Source of the DNA: Hallella colorans
GTDB lineage: Bacteria; Bacteroidota; Bacteroidia; Bacteroidales; Bacteroidaceae
Assembly: GCF_003096815.1 (NCBI RefSeq)
Contig: NZ_QENY01000014.1
Location: 5,647 to 69,646 of the forward strand
Direction: 5' to 3'
Length of the DNA stretch: 64,000 nucleotides
Position numbers and translations under genes: made by a program. Positions 1 to 10,095 of this stretch are shown one piece after another (the first letter of the stretch is position 1; every line of letters begins with the position of its first letter). Below the pieces are notes generated by a model. The model was not told where the DNA came from. It did not search any database and saw only the letters and a list, made by a program, of their open reading frames with translations.

Positions 1-1
1 A

Positions 2-191
2 TTTGCTATATTTTAAGGTGGGTATCTATTTGCAAAGATAAAGCATTCGGTGGAGAAAAAGCCAAAGAAGGGAAGGAAACAGAATAAAAGGGAAGAGTTG
101 TCGTTAATTAAATATAAAACTAAGAGATGAAAAATTACAAAAGTACACCTTTCGCATAGTATTGTTACATAGTACACTTTTAGTGCGCTTT
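2..191. repeat. Left copy of the ~190-bp direct repeat bounding the mobile element
   Basis: Positions 2-157 are identical to 19289-19444. From 158 to 191 the copies still align but differ at about four positions (158, 161, 170, 185), after which similarity ends. The copies lie in direct orientation 19,287 bp apart and enclose an integrase, a relaxase and replication genes. Two related subrepeats of the form AAAGTACACYTT lie near the inner end and could be recombinase binding sites. A TAnnTTTG promoter box on the minus strand (33-40) points out of the element. The repeat may extend left of the window, since only one base is visible there. Confidence 0.85.
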
Positions 192-350
192 GATATTCGA
201 AACTTTTTAGTGTCTTTGCAAAATAAGAAAACATTTGAAAATAAACGAGTTAATGATTTTACTCGGTTTGATACGCATTTAGGTACATAACTATCAATTA
301 TGGCAAAGTTAGAGAATAAAGCAAAGGAAAACCCGAAATTGGAATAAAAT

Positions 351-1526
351 ATGCTTGCTGATGGTCGGGTTAGTCTCTATTTGGAGTATTATCTCGGTAG
401 AGAAGAAACGCCTATTTTGGACGATAATGGTAATCCTGTTTTGTATGAAACAGGTAAGATGATAGGCAAACCCAAAGTTCACATCAAACACAACAGACGA
501 AAAGAAAACTTGCAGTTGTATTTAATAGCCAAGCCACGCACTCCTGCCGAGCGACAGCAAAATAAAGAAACGCTTGAATTGGCTGCCAAAATTCGTGCGG
601 AGCGTGAACAGCAGTTTAAGGAGAGTATGCTTGGCTATCGTTTGAAAAAAGATAGAAGTATCAACTTCTTAGACTACTATCAGGCTTACATAGATAGCTA
701 CACGAAGAAAGACCTACGAATGATTAAGATTGCCTTGAATCGTTTTAAGGACTTTCTGAAAGAGCATTATCCGCTCTATGAGTTTAGTATCAAGCCCGAT
801 TTGATAACAAAGGAAATGATGGAACGATTTGTGGAGTATCTGCAATCACGAAGTGTTGGTGAAGGTGCAAAGAGTATCTACCAGCGTTTCAAGAAAGTGG
901 TGCGCTACGCTATTGACCATGAAGTGATGTTGAAAGACCCATGTAAGGGTGTGGTGTGCAAGGTCGATGAGCAGATCTTGCGCAAGAATGTGCTGTCAAT
1001 GGATGAAATCCAATCTCTGATTCAATGCCATTACGACAACGAGAATCCGAATGTTAGACGAGCATTTATTCTATGTCTATATTGCGGTCTGCGCTTCTGC
1101 GATGTGAAAGATCTAACCTATAAGAACATTGATTACACCAATCGCCTATTGAAGTTTGAGCAGAATAAAACCAAAGGACATTCTGCCAATAGTGGTGTCG
1201 TTATCCCTTTGAACGATGGTTTGCTTTCATTGATAGGAGAAGCTCCCGAAGACTTAGAGACCTCCATTTTTAACTTACCCACATACGAGAGTTGTTGCAA
1301 ATCTGTAAAACGGTGGGTAAAGCGTGCAGGCATCAATAAACACATAAGTTGGCATTGTGCCCGCCATAGCTTTGCCGTGAACATACTCAATAATGGTGCC
1401 AATATCAAGACCGTCGCAAGTCTTTTAGGGCATAGCGGATTGAAGCATACCGAGAAATACACTCGTGCTGTGGATAAATTGAAGTCAGAGGCTATCAATA
1501 GTTTGCCAGAATTGACTACTATGTAA
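351..1526 (+). CDS. Tyrosine recombinase, element integrase
   Basis: Phage-integrase family site-specific recombinase, expected to integrate and excise the element. The N-terminal region has the arm-binding-type pattern seen in Bacteroidales integrases, a SAM-like core-binding domain covers about residues 100-195, and the catalytic domain follows. Catalytic residues are visible: Arg in CGLRFCD, the HCARH box, GHSGLKHTE, and the nucleophile Tyr in EKYTR. It sits just inside the left repeat and reads inward, the usual place for an integrase. An upstream ATG at 300 lies in the same frame and encodes MAKLENKAKENPKLE, which resembles the start of other family members, but a TAA at 345-347 interrupts it before the ATG at 351. 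The protein may therefore restart at 351 or be partly damaged. Confidence 0.88.
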   Translation: MLADGRVSLYLEYYLGREETPILDDNGNPVLYETGKMIGKPKVHIKHNRRKENLQLYLIAKPRTPAERQQNKETLELAAKIRAEREQQFKESMLGYRLKKDRSINFLDYYQAYIDSYTKKDLRMIKIALNRFKDFLKEHYPLYEFSIKPDLITKEMMERFVEYLQSRSVGEGAKSIYQRFKKVVRYAIDHEVMLKDPCKGVVCKVDEQILRKNVLSMDEIQSLIQCHYDNENPNVRRAFILCLYCGLRFCDVKDLTYKNIDYTNRLLKFEQNKTKGHSANSGVVIPLNDGLLSLIGEAPEDLETSIFNLPTYESCCKSVKRWVKRAGINKHISWHCARHSFAVNILNNGANIKTVASLLGHSGLKHTEKYTRAVDKLKSEAINSLPELTTM

Positions 1527-1569
1527 GAAAATAATGTTATATTTGCAAGGAATCTTTAAACTTATAAAA

Positions 1570-2643
1570 ATGGAAGACTTTAATTTTTCAGAGAACGAGG
1601 CGGAAGAGGTTGTTAATATAGAATACGATATTACATCTTATCCATCTGATTATACATTGATGGGACTTGTCGAAATGTTTAAAAATGGGGATATCATGAT
1701 TCCTGACTATCAGCGTGGTTATGTTTGGAAAATTCAGCAAGCGTCACTGCTAATAGAGTCATTTTTAATTGGACTACCAGTTCCCCCTATTTTTCTTTAT
1801 ATTGACGATGAGAATAAAAATTTGGTTATTGACGGTCAACAACGTCTATTAAGCATTGTTTATTTCTTTGAAGGATACTTTGGTAAAGAATCCCAAACTG
1901 GGAAACGACAGGTTTTTAAATTGTCTGGATTAAATCCCCAAAACAAGTTTTATAATTGTACTTATAATGATTTAGATGATAAAGATAAAAGGAAATTAAC
2001 TTCTTCTGTTCTGAGAGCAATTAATATAAGACAACTTTCACCAGCAGAAGAAAGTACATGTGTATATCATATTTTTGAACGACTTAATACTGGGGGGACA
2101 CCACTTAAATCACAAGAGATTAGAAATTGCGTGTTTAGGAGCGACTTCTTAAACAAGTTGAAAGAGCTAAATAGGCATCCATCGTGGCGCATAGTGATAA
2201 ACAAAAAAGAACTAGTTAAAAATCAATCAGATGTAGAGTTGATTTTAAGGGTTTATGGACTTGCTTACTATTTAAGTAAATATGAAAAGCCTATGAAAGA
2301 ATTTCTCAACAAAGTAGCCAAGAAGGAGATGAAAGGCTACTCAAATATTGATCATTTTGCTAGTGCTTTTGAAAGGACTGCTGACTACATAAACTCTGAG
2401 CTCCGAGTTAAACCTTTTAATGTGCGCGGTCCTTTCAATGTGTCTTTATTTGATTCTGTATTTTGCAATATCTTATTGCATATAGATAATTTACCAACAA
2501 ATCTGTCTCAGAGATATGAAGATCTTCTTTTAGATCAAAAGTTTACGGATTTAACAACATTAGCAACTACTGATGAAAAAATCCTTAAAGAGAGATTTAG
2601 CTATGTAGAATCCTTTTTGTTTAGCGATGGCATACACCGATAA
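1570..2643 (+). CDS. DUF262 (GmrS/ParB-like) protein, probable defence gene
   Basis: 357-residue protein with the DUF262 fold. PDYQRGYVW lies at about residues 55-63, and DGQQR at 88-92 is the conserved nucleotide-handling motif of this family. In GmrSD-type enzymes DUF262 works with a DUF1524 HNH nuclease; no HNH motif is seen here. Instead the gene overlaps by 17 nt a small HEPN-like gene, which suggests translational coupling and a sensor/effector pair. I chose the ATG at 1570 because the 12 residues before it (from 1534) look non-coding and an A-rich stretch precedes it. It lies between the integrase and the restriction operon, a typical cargo position. Family call is firm; a defence role is inferred. 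Confidence 0.82.
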   Translation: MEDFNFSENEAEEVVNIEYDITSYPSDYTLMGLVEMFKNGDIMIPDYQRGYVWKIQQASLLIESFLIGLPVPPIFLYIDDENKNLVIDGQQRLLSIVYFFEGYFGKESQTGKRQVFKLSGLNPQNKFYNCTYNDLDDKDKRKLTSSVLRAINIRQLSPAEESTCVYHIFERLNTGGTPLKSQEIRNCVFRSDFLNKLKELNRHPSWRIVINKKELVKNQSDVELILRVYGLAYYLSKYEKPMKEFLNKVAKKEMKGYSNIDHFASAFERTADYINSELRVKPFNVRGPFNVSLFDSVFCNILLHIDNLPTNLSQRYEDLLLDQKFTDLTTLATTDEKILKERFSYVESFLFSDGIHR

Positions 2644-3103
2644 GTTTCTGCCTACAGATGAGTTAATTAATGAGATTAATACATTAAAACCTCATATTTC
2701 GCAAGTAGCTTTACCTAAGTTTACAGGCGCAATATCGGTAAGTGCCGTAACTTCATATGAACTTGCTATAAAAGAGATACTTATAGATTATGCTCATAGT
2801 AAGCATAATTTATTTGGCTGTTTTGTTCAAAATTACCTTTCTAGGTTAAATGGTAGAATAGAAATATCTGACTTAAAAAAGGAAATAAAAAAAATCGATA
2901 ATGCTTTAGCTGCGAATTGGGAAGAAAAAATTACAGAAGTAGAACGAGTTGAGCCATCCGTGAGATCCTGTTATCAAAACTTGATTCAAAGTAGGCATTC
3001 GTATGTTCATGCAAACCGAATAAACCTTGATTATGACGAATGTATTAATGATTTTAATATAGGGAAGAAGATAATAGAAGCACTACGTAGTGCCATGGTA
3101 TAA
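2627..3103 (+). CDS. HEPN-domain protein with R-x4-H motif, putative RNase partner
   Basis: 158-residue, mostly alpha-helical protein. R123-HSYV-H128 fits the R-x4-H catalytic motif of HEPN ribonucleases, and the layout resembles HEPN_MAE_28990 or RiboL-PSP-type HEPN proteins, often found beside DUF262 genes. The start overlaps the DUF262 stop by 17 nt in another frame, so the two genes are almost surely co-expressed. A likely role is RNA cleavage during phage or plasmid challenge, controlled by the DUF262 partner; this is inferred from family and neighbourhood. A toxin/antitoxin-like relation to the DUF262 protein is an alternative. No signal peptide or membrane segment is seen. Confidence 0.72.
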   Translation: MAYTDKFLPTDELINEINTLKPHISQVALPKFTGAISVSAVTSYELAIKEILIDYAHSKHNLFGCFVQNYLSRLNGRIEISDLKKEIKKIDNALAANWEEKITEVERVEPSVRSCYQNLIQSRHSYVHANRINLDYDECINDFNIGKKIIEALRSAMV

Positions 3104-3110
3104 TTGATTT

Positions 3111-3257
3111 ATGACAATACAAGAAGTAACACCCCGCAAGGAAGGCCAGACATTTGATCCCAAAAGCATTCAAATAGATCTGAAGGCATTGGCTATCCCC
3201 ATCGTCGCATTTGCAATGCTATTTGTCCTCCCAAGCAGTTCCTATTACTTGTTCTAA
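3111..3257 (+). CDS. Small hydrophobic 48-residue ORF, hypothetical
   Basis: ATG eight bases after the HEPN stop, TAA at 3255-3257. The product has a charged N-terminal half (MTIQEVTPRKEGQTFDPKSI) followed by a hydrophobic stretch, KALAIPIVAFAMLFVLPSSS, long enough for one membrane segment. The short gap puts it in the same transcript as the DUF262/HEPN pair. It could be a small membrane component or the residue of a longer gene. I do not recognise a family. Confidence 0.35.
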   Translation: MTIQEVTPRKEGQTFDPKSIQIDLKALAIPIVAFAMLFVLPSSSYYLF

Positions 3258-3374
3258 TGGCAAACGGAGAGGTTTAACAGAAGACAAATACCTAAATAGC
3301 ATATCGTTTGTTTTATATGAAAGAATCATATTTTTAACTTCTGATAATATAGACTTATAAGAACTATAGAAAAT

Positions 3375-6086
3375 ATGAACCCAGAAGAAAAGGCACGAGT
3401 TATCATAGACAGCATGTTTGAAGAAGCAGGCTGGAAAGTCGTTGATAGGGATAAGTATGCTCCAAATATGACGGCTGTGGCTATCAGGGAAGGATTGATG
3501 GTTGGCAATAGGGAAGCCGATTATTTATTGTTTCTCAATGGAAAAGCAGTAGGGGTATTGGAAGCTAAGCGCATTGAAACAGATATAAATTCTGATATTG
3601 TGCAAGAACAAGCTCGCTTATATACACGTAGTTGTCCTAAGTGGTGTCAAGCATGGTTTCCTAATATACCTTTACCCCTTGCCTATGTTGCTAATAGTAG
3701 AGACCTGATGTTTTATGATACTCGAAAGAGTAATTCTGAATTTGAGTATTGTAAGAAAATTCATACCCCCAAAGAAGTTAAAAAGTTATTAGGCTTGGAG
3801 GATGATTATGTTGGCTTGCCCACATTGAACCCCAAAGGATTGCGTGCGTGCCAATATGAGGCAATCACTCAATTAGAGCAATCGTTTCGTAATGGTGAAA
3901 ATCGTGCTTTGATGGTTTTAGCAACAGGTGCGGGGAAAACTTATACTGCTTGTTTGGCAGCCTATCGTATGTTAGCTTTCACGCCAATGAAGCGCATTTT
4001 GTTTTTGGTGGATAGGAATAATTTGGGTAAGCAGGCTGAAACCGAATTTGGTACATTCCGTTTGACAGAGAATGGCGATCCATTCAATACTATTTTTACG
4101 GTTAATCGCTTGAAGTCTTCAAGTGTACCAACGGATAGCAATGTGGTAATATCCACTATACAACGACTTTTTTCATTGTTAAAGGGTGACGAAATTACCG
4201 ATAATGATGAGGACGATGAAGAAATAGAAGATAAGGAAATGATACTCCCAGAGAATCCTAATCTTCCTTCAGATTTCTTTGATATGATAATTATCGATGA
4301 GTGCCACCGTTCCATTTATGGTAATTGGCAGAAAGTCCTCAATTATTTCTCAAAAGCAAAGTTGATAGGATTAACAGCAACACCTGTTCCTGGGACTAAG
4401 GCTTTCTTCAAAGGCAATATCATCGTAAACTATACGTTGGAGAAGTCTATCGTTGATGGCGTAAATGTTGATTGTCGTGTTTATCGTATCAAAACGCAAG
4501 CAACAGAGAATGGCGGTGCTATTCTCGAAGGTGATAAAGTAAAAAGAGAAACATGCTATACGGGGCAAGTTCAGACTATTAACAACCAAGAAACGAAAAA
4601 TTATACTCGTGAGGAACTTAATCGTAGTATTATCAACCCTGCACAGATTAAGCTGATATTGGAAACCTATCGTGATGCGGTATATACTGAAATGTTTACC
4701 GACCCGAAGCGAAAAGCTAATTTAGATTATTTGCCCAAAACACTTATATTTGCACTCAATGAAAATCATGCAACTAATATCGTGCAAATAGCAAAAGAAG
4801 TGTTTGGACACAACGATAATCGTTTCGTACAAAAAATCACTTATTCGGCAGGTGATAGCAATGAGCTGATACGACAGTTCCGCAACGATAAGGATTTCCG
4901 CATCGCCGTAACTTGCACATTGGTGGCAACAGGTACTGACATTAAACCCCTTGAAGTGGTCATGTTTATGCGTGATGTGGCATCAGAACCGTTATATATT
5001 CAGATGAAAGGACGAGGTGTGCGTACCATAGGAGACGAGCAACTACGAAATGTAACGCCCAATGCTTACAGTAAGGATTGTTTCTTTTTAGTAGATGCCG
5101 TAGGTGTTACAGAGCATGAAAAGTCTATTACTTCTCCCTCTGACAGTGCAACCTCCAAACTAATGTCCTTGAAAGAACTTTTGGAGAAAATAACGCATGG
5201 TAATGTAAATGATAACAATTTGAGATTATTAGCAAGTCGCTTATCTCGTATCAGTCATAAATGTGAAGAAACAGACCGTGAAAAATTTCTTGGTTTGGCT
5301 CATCAAAGCATGATGGATATTGCATCTGACATCTTTGCAGCATTTGAAAACGACTCGCTTCCCGAGTATATTGATGTCAATGCGCCAAACTTAGAGCGCA
5401 AAGCCTTAGTGCGTAATATTGCAAATCACCCGGAAGCAAGAGAATTCCTGTTGATTCTCAATGCAGGTTTTATTGAAACTTTGATGCCAGGCGAGGATAT
5501 GCTTATATCAAAAGGATTCTCACAGGAAGAAGCGCAGGCAACTACTTCTGCTTTTGAAGCCTATTGTGAGGAGCATAAGGATGAAATAGAAGCATTGCGC
5601 ATCATCTACAATAATCAAGGCGAGCCTCTTACTTATGCGATACTAAAAGATTTGGAGAATAAATTGAAATTTGCAAATAGTAAGTTTAATACTTCATTAC
5701 TTTGGAACTCTTATGCCATAATCAATCCCCCAATGGTAAAACATAGTTCTACAAAAGAGGAAAAAGAAGCTCTTACAAACATTATCCAGTTAGTGCGTTA
5801 TACTTTTCACCAGATAGAAAGGCTCGAAAGCTTGTATCCATCTGCCAACCAACGTTTTAATCTGTGGTGTGGACAAAATCAACGACCTCTTACAGAAGAG
5901 CAGATTGGAGTGATGCAACAAGTATTTAGCTATATTGCATCGAATGGTTATTGTACAATTACAGAGATTAAAGACAATGATAAGACACAAGCGGCGCAAC
6001 TTATCCGTGCCTTTGGTGGGAAAAATATAGCAAACGAAGCTTTGGCTTCATTATCACAATTTATCATTTACAGAAAAATAGCTTAA
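3375..6086 (+). CDS. hsdR: Type I restriction enzyme, R subunit
   Basis: 903-residue restriction and translocation subunit of a type I R-M complex. The N-terminal PD-(D/E)xK endonuclease shows READYLLF and EAKR at about residues 46-66. The SF2 motor follows: Walker A ATGAGKTYTA near residue 183, DECH box IIIDECHRSIYG near 312, SAT-like GLTATP, and motif VI around QMKGRGVRT. The C-terminal region would contact HsdM/HsdS. The gene starts 271 nt after the HEPN gene and ends 3 nt before hsdM, so the RM genes form one operon. Length and motif order are normal and no frameshift is visible, so the subunit looks intact. Confidence 0.96.
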   Translation: MNPEEKARVIIDSMFEEAGWKVVDRDKYAPNMTAVAIREGLMVGNREADYLLFLNGKAVGVLEAKRIETDINSDIVQEQARLYTRSCPKWCQAWFPNIPLPLAYVANSRDLMFYDTRKSNSEFEYCKKIHTPKEVKKLLGLEDDYVGLPTLNPKGLRACQYEAITQLEQSFRNGENRALMVLATGAGKTYTACLAAYRMLAFTPMKRILFLVDRNNLGKQAETEFGTFRLTENGDPFNTIFTVNRLKSSSVPTDSNVVISTIQRLFSLLKGDEITDNDEDDEEIEDKEMILPENPNLPSDFFDMIIIDECHRSIYGNWQKVLNYFSKAKLIGLTATPVPGTKAFFKGNIIVNYTLEKSIVDGVNVDCRVYRIKTQATENGGAILEGDKVKRETCYTGQVQTINNQETKNYTREELNRSIINPAQIKLILETYRDAVYTEMFTDPKRKANLDYLPKTLIFALNENHATNIVQIAKEVFGHNDNRFVQKITYSAGDSNELIRQFRNDKDFRIAVTCTLVATGTDIKPLEVVMFMRDVASEPLYIQMKGRGVRTIGDEQLRNVTPNAYSKDCFFLVDAVGVTEHEKSITSPSDSATSKLMSLKELLEKITHGNVNDNNLRLLASRLSRISHKCEETDREKFLGLAHQSMMDIASDIFAAFENDSLPEYIDVNAPNLERKALVRNIANHPEAREFLLILNAGFIETLMPGEDMLISKGFSQEEAQATTSAFEAYCEEHKDEIEALRIIYNNQGEPLTYAILKDLENKLKFANSKFNTSLLWNSYAIINPPMVKHSSTKEEKEALTNIIQLVRYTFHQIERLESLYPSANQRFNLWCGQNQRPLTEEQIGVMQQVFSYIASNGYCTITEIKDNDKTQAAQLIRAFGGKNIANEALASLSQFIIYRKIA

Positions 6087-7511
<1,425 letters not shown>

Positions 7512-7516
7512 ACGGA

Positions 7517-8677
7517 ATGGGTAGTAATATGGTATTAAGTCAAGAGCAGCAATTTGATGAGGTAATCAACATCATTTTGCAGCATCAGAGCCGTGCTTCA
7601 AGGGCGGTGAACGAAGAAACATTGCTTATGGCTTGGAATGTGGGCGGTTATGTTTCCCACAAATTGAAATCGGAAGAATGGGGTAGCAAAGTTGTTACTC
7701 AACTTTCTGAATATATCCGTACCAAACAACCAAAGCTGAGAGGATATAGTAGAAGAAGTATATATAATATGGTGCAGTTCTACGAAGAGTATTCTTCAGA
7801 AAACTTCTTATCTATGGCATCACAATACCTATCTAAAGAATTTGTGCAGCCAAAAATTGCACAAACTAATGATAAGCCTTTGATACAAGATTATCCAGGG
7901 ATTGACACCTTTCCTATGCAAGTTGTCCAGCCACGAATTGGACAATTTCCCAAACTCCTCACACTTACCACTTTAACGAATCATATAGAGATATTATGTC
8001 GTTGTAAAAGTAGTGAAGAACGGTTGTTCTATATTCTGTATGCGCACAAAGAACATTTGGTAAAAAGAGAGCTTCAGCGTAGCATTACCAACCAGACCTA
8101 CACAACATTGTTAGGCGATAAAAAGAATATGTCAAAAGGCTTATTACAGACTTATCCTAATGCTCCTATTGTATTTAAGGACACTTTGTTTGTTGATTTC
8201 CTCGGATTACCTCAAAAACATAGTGAAACAAAGCTCAAAAAAGGGCTGATAGAGCACATGAAGCAATTTATCCTTGAGTTGGGTAAAGATTTTATCTTTA
8301 TGGATCAAGAGTATAATCTCAATGTGGGTGCATCAACTTTCAAAGCTGACTTATTGTTTTTCCATCGTGGGTTACAAGCACTTGTTGCGGTAGAACTGAA
8401 AAAGACAAAGTTTCATCCTCGTGATCTCGGACAGTTGGAGTTTTATCTCGAAGCCCTTGATCGTGATGTAAAGCGAAGCAACGAAAACCCTTCTATTGGT
8501 ATTCTGTTATGTCCTGATGCAGATAAAATGGTGGTAGAATACGCCATGAGCCGTAGTATGAGCCCAACTTTGATAACAGAATACAAACGTATTCTTATTC
8601 CGCAAGAGCGTATGCAAGAGCAGCTCAATGAATATTGTAACCTATTCTTGGAAGAGCAAAACAACACAAATGATTAA
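7517..8677 (+). CDS. DUF1016/YhcG-type PD-(D/E)xK nuclease inside the RM operon
   Basis: 386-residue protein of the YhcG family: a DUF1016 N-terminal helical domain (about residues 10-160, including LRGYSRRSIYNMVQFYEEY) and a C-terminal PDDEXK nuclease domain. The nuclease signature appears as FKADLLFFHRG followed by VAVELKKTKF around residues 275-300. YhcG proteins recur in type I RM operons of Bacteroidales. Here the gene sits between hsdM and hsdS with gaps of 5 and 11 nt, so it is made with the RM subunits. Its biochemical role is unknown: it may be an accessory nuclease of the RM complex or a separate defence activity. ATG 7517 is used; Met5 (7529) is also possible. Confidence 0.85.
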   Translation: MGSNMVLSQEQQFDEVINIILQHQSRASRAVNEETLLMAWNVGGYVSHKLKSEEWGSKVVTQLSEYIRTKQPKLRGYSRRSIYNMVQFYEEYSSENFLSMASQYLSKEFVQPKIAQTNDKPLIQDYPGIDTFPMQVVQPRIGQFPKLLTLTTLTNHIEILCRCKSSEERLFYILYAHKEHLVKRELQRSITNQTYTTLLGDKKNMSKGLLQTYPNAPIVFKDTLFVDFLGLPQKHSETKLKKGLIEHMKQFILELGKDFIFMDQEYNLNVGASTFKADLLFFHRGLQALVAVELKKTKFHPRDLGQLEFYLEALDRDVKRSNENPSIGILLCPDADKMVVEYAMSRSMSPTLITEYKRILIPQERMQEQLNEYCNLFLEEQNNTND

Positions 8678-8688
8678 TTTGGTAGATA

Positions 8689-10068
8689 ATGGACACGAAG
8701 AAATTAAGACAAAAGATATTAGACCTTGCCATTCACGGCAAACTTGTACCACAAGACTCTAACGATGAGCCAGCATCAGTTCTTCTTGAGCGCATCCGTG
8801 CAGAAAAAGAACGCTTAATCTCAGAAGGAAAAATAAAGCGTAGTCGAAAGACCGTGAAAACTTCCGATACGCACCATTATGAGCAGGATGTGCCGAATGG
8901 CTGGTGCAAAACCGCCTTATCAGAGATAATAACTTTACTTTCTGGTAGGGATTTACAGCCGACTCAATACAATTCTTTTGAAAAGGGAATACCTTATATT
9001 ACGGGAGCATCTAACATTGATAACAATACCATCATTATTAACAGGTGGACTACAGCTCCTATTACTATTTCACATAAAGGTGATTTATTAATTACATGTA
9101 AAGGCACAATAGGGAAATTAGCGTTCAATTCGGTTGGGGATTTACATATCGCACGTCAACTTATGTCACTTCAATTTATTGAGCCTTTAGTAAGCAAATA
9201 TCTTTTCTATTGTTTAGAGGAAAGAATAAGCGCCATAAAACAAATGGATAACGGTTTGATTCCTGGTATTGACCGTTCTATCATTCTAAATCAAATTATT
9301 CAACTACCTCCTCTTGCCGAGCAGCATCGCATTGTTGCTGAAATAGAGCGATGGTTTACTCTTGTTGATACAATTGAACAGGGCAAGGAAAATTTGGAAA
9401 CATCAATCAAACAAGCCAAGGGCAAAATCCTTGACCTTGCCATTCATGGCAAACTCGTACCACAGGATGCAAGCGATGAACCCGCGTCGGAATTGCTCAA
9501 ACGCATCAATCCCAAGGCACAAATCACTTGTGATAACGAGCATTATCCAAGTATGTGGCATATCGCTATGTTAGGCGATTTATTTACACACAATACAGGC
9601 AAGGCACTCAATTCGGCTAATAAAGAAGGTAAGCTAAAAGACTATCTAACCACATCTAATGTCTATTGGAATAGATTTGACTTCTCTGTAGTTAAACAAA
9701 TGCCATTTAAAGAAAATGAACTTGATAAATGCACCGTAGCCAAGGGAGATTTGTTGGTATGCGAAGGCGGAGATGTTGGACGTTCTGCAATATGGACTTA
9801 TGATTATAACATTTGCATACAAAACCATATTCATAGATTAAGAAGCAAGGAAGGAGTATACACACCTTTCTATTATTATGTTCTAAAATCATATAAAGCC
9901 CATAACATAATCGGCGGTAAAGGCATTGGACTTTTAGGCTTATCATCTAAAGAGTTACATAAGATATTGTTTCCCGTACCTCCCTTCGCAGAACAAAAGC
10001 GTATAGTTCAGAAAATAGAAGAATTGTTTCCATTACTTGATTGTATAGAACAGACTTTGCAAGCATAG
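8689..10068 (+). CDS. hsdS: Type I RM specificity subunit, expressed copy of the shufflon
   Basis: 459-residue two-TRD specificity subunit. A conserved helix region with ILDLAIHGKLVPQD is at about residues 10-30 and recurs after TRD1 at about 248-265. TRD1 spans about 65-205 and TRD2 about 287-430. The phrase AEQ.RIV closes each half. The TRDs decide which DNA sequence HsdM methylates and HsdR restricts. The DNA encoding HHYEQDVP (8871-8895) and CDNEHY (9527-9546) is repeated in inverted orientation in the silent copy downstream, exactly at the borders of TRD1 and TRD2. This is the copy joined to the operon promoter and so the one expressed in this assembly. Confidence 0.95.
   Translation: MDTKKLRQKILDLAIHGKLVPQDSNDEPASVLLERIRAEKERLISEGKIKRSRKTVKTSDTHHYEQDVPNGWCKTALSEIITLLSGRDLQPTQYNSFEKGIPYITGASNIDNNTIIINRWTTAPITISHKGDLLITCKGTIGKLAFNSVGDLHIARQLMSLQFIEPLVSKYLFYCLEERISAIKQMDNGLIPGIDRSIILNQIIQLPPLAEQHRIVAEIERWFTLVDTIEQGKENLETSIKQAKGKILDLAIHGKLVPQDASDEPASELLKRINPKAQITCDNEHYPSMWHIAMLGDLFTHNTGKALNSANKEGKLKDYLTTSNVYWNRFDFSVVKQMPFKENELDKCTVAKGDLLVCEGGDVGRSAIWTYDYNICIQNHIHRLRSKEGVYTPFYYYVLKSYKAHNIIGGKGIGLLGLSSKELHKILFPVPPFAEQKRIVQKIEELFPLLDCIEQTLQA
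8871..8895 (+). repeat. hsdS inversion site 1 (5' border of TRD1), expressed copy
   Basis: 25-bp sequence whose exact reverse complement is at 12556-12580 in the silent hsdS copy. It encodes HHYEQDVP just before TRD1 (about residues 62-69). Recombination between the two sites would invert about 3.7 kb and swap the whole TRD1-to-C-terminus block into expression. Confidence 0.88.
9527..9546 (+). repeat. hsdS inversion site 2 (5' border of TRD2), expressed copy
   Basis: 20-bp CTTGTGATAACGAGCATTAT encodes the CDNEHY border before TRD2. Its reverse complement is exact at 11902-11921. The 14-bp core ATAACGAGCATTAT recurs in direct orientation at 10943-10956, ahead of the forward silent cassette. 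Inversion here would exchange TRD2 only, and would also flip the recombinase gene lying between the sites. Confidence 0.85.
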
Positions 10069-10095
10069 CCTTGTCGGGTTATGCCTGCAAAGCGA

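Noticed and set aside
2-191. CRISPR-like or IS-like nature of the terminal repeat
   Set aside because: Only two copies 19 kb apart in direct orientation, no spacers, no transposase and no terminal inverted repeats; an integrase-type boundary fits better.
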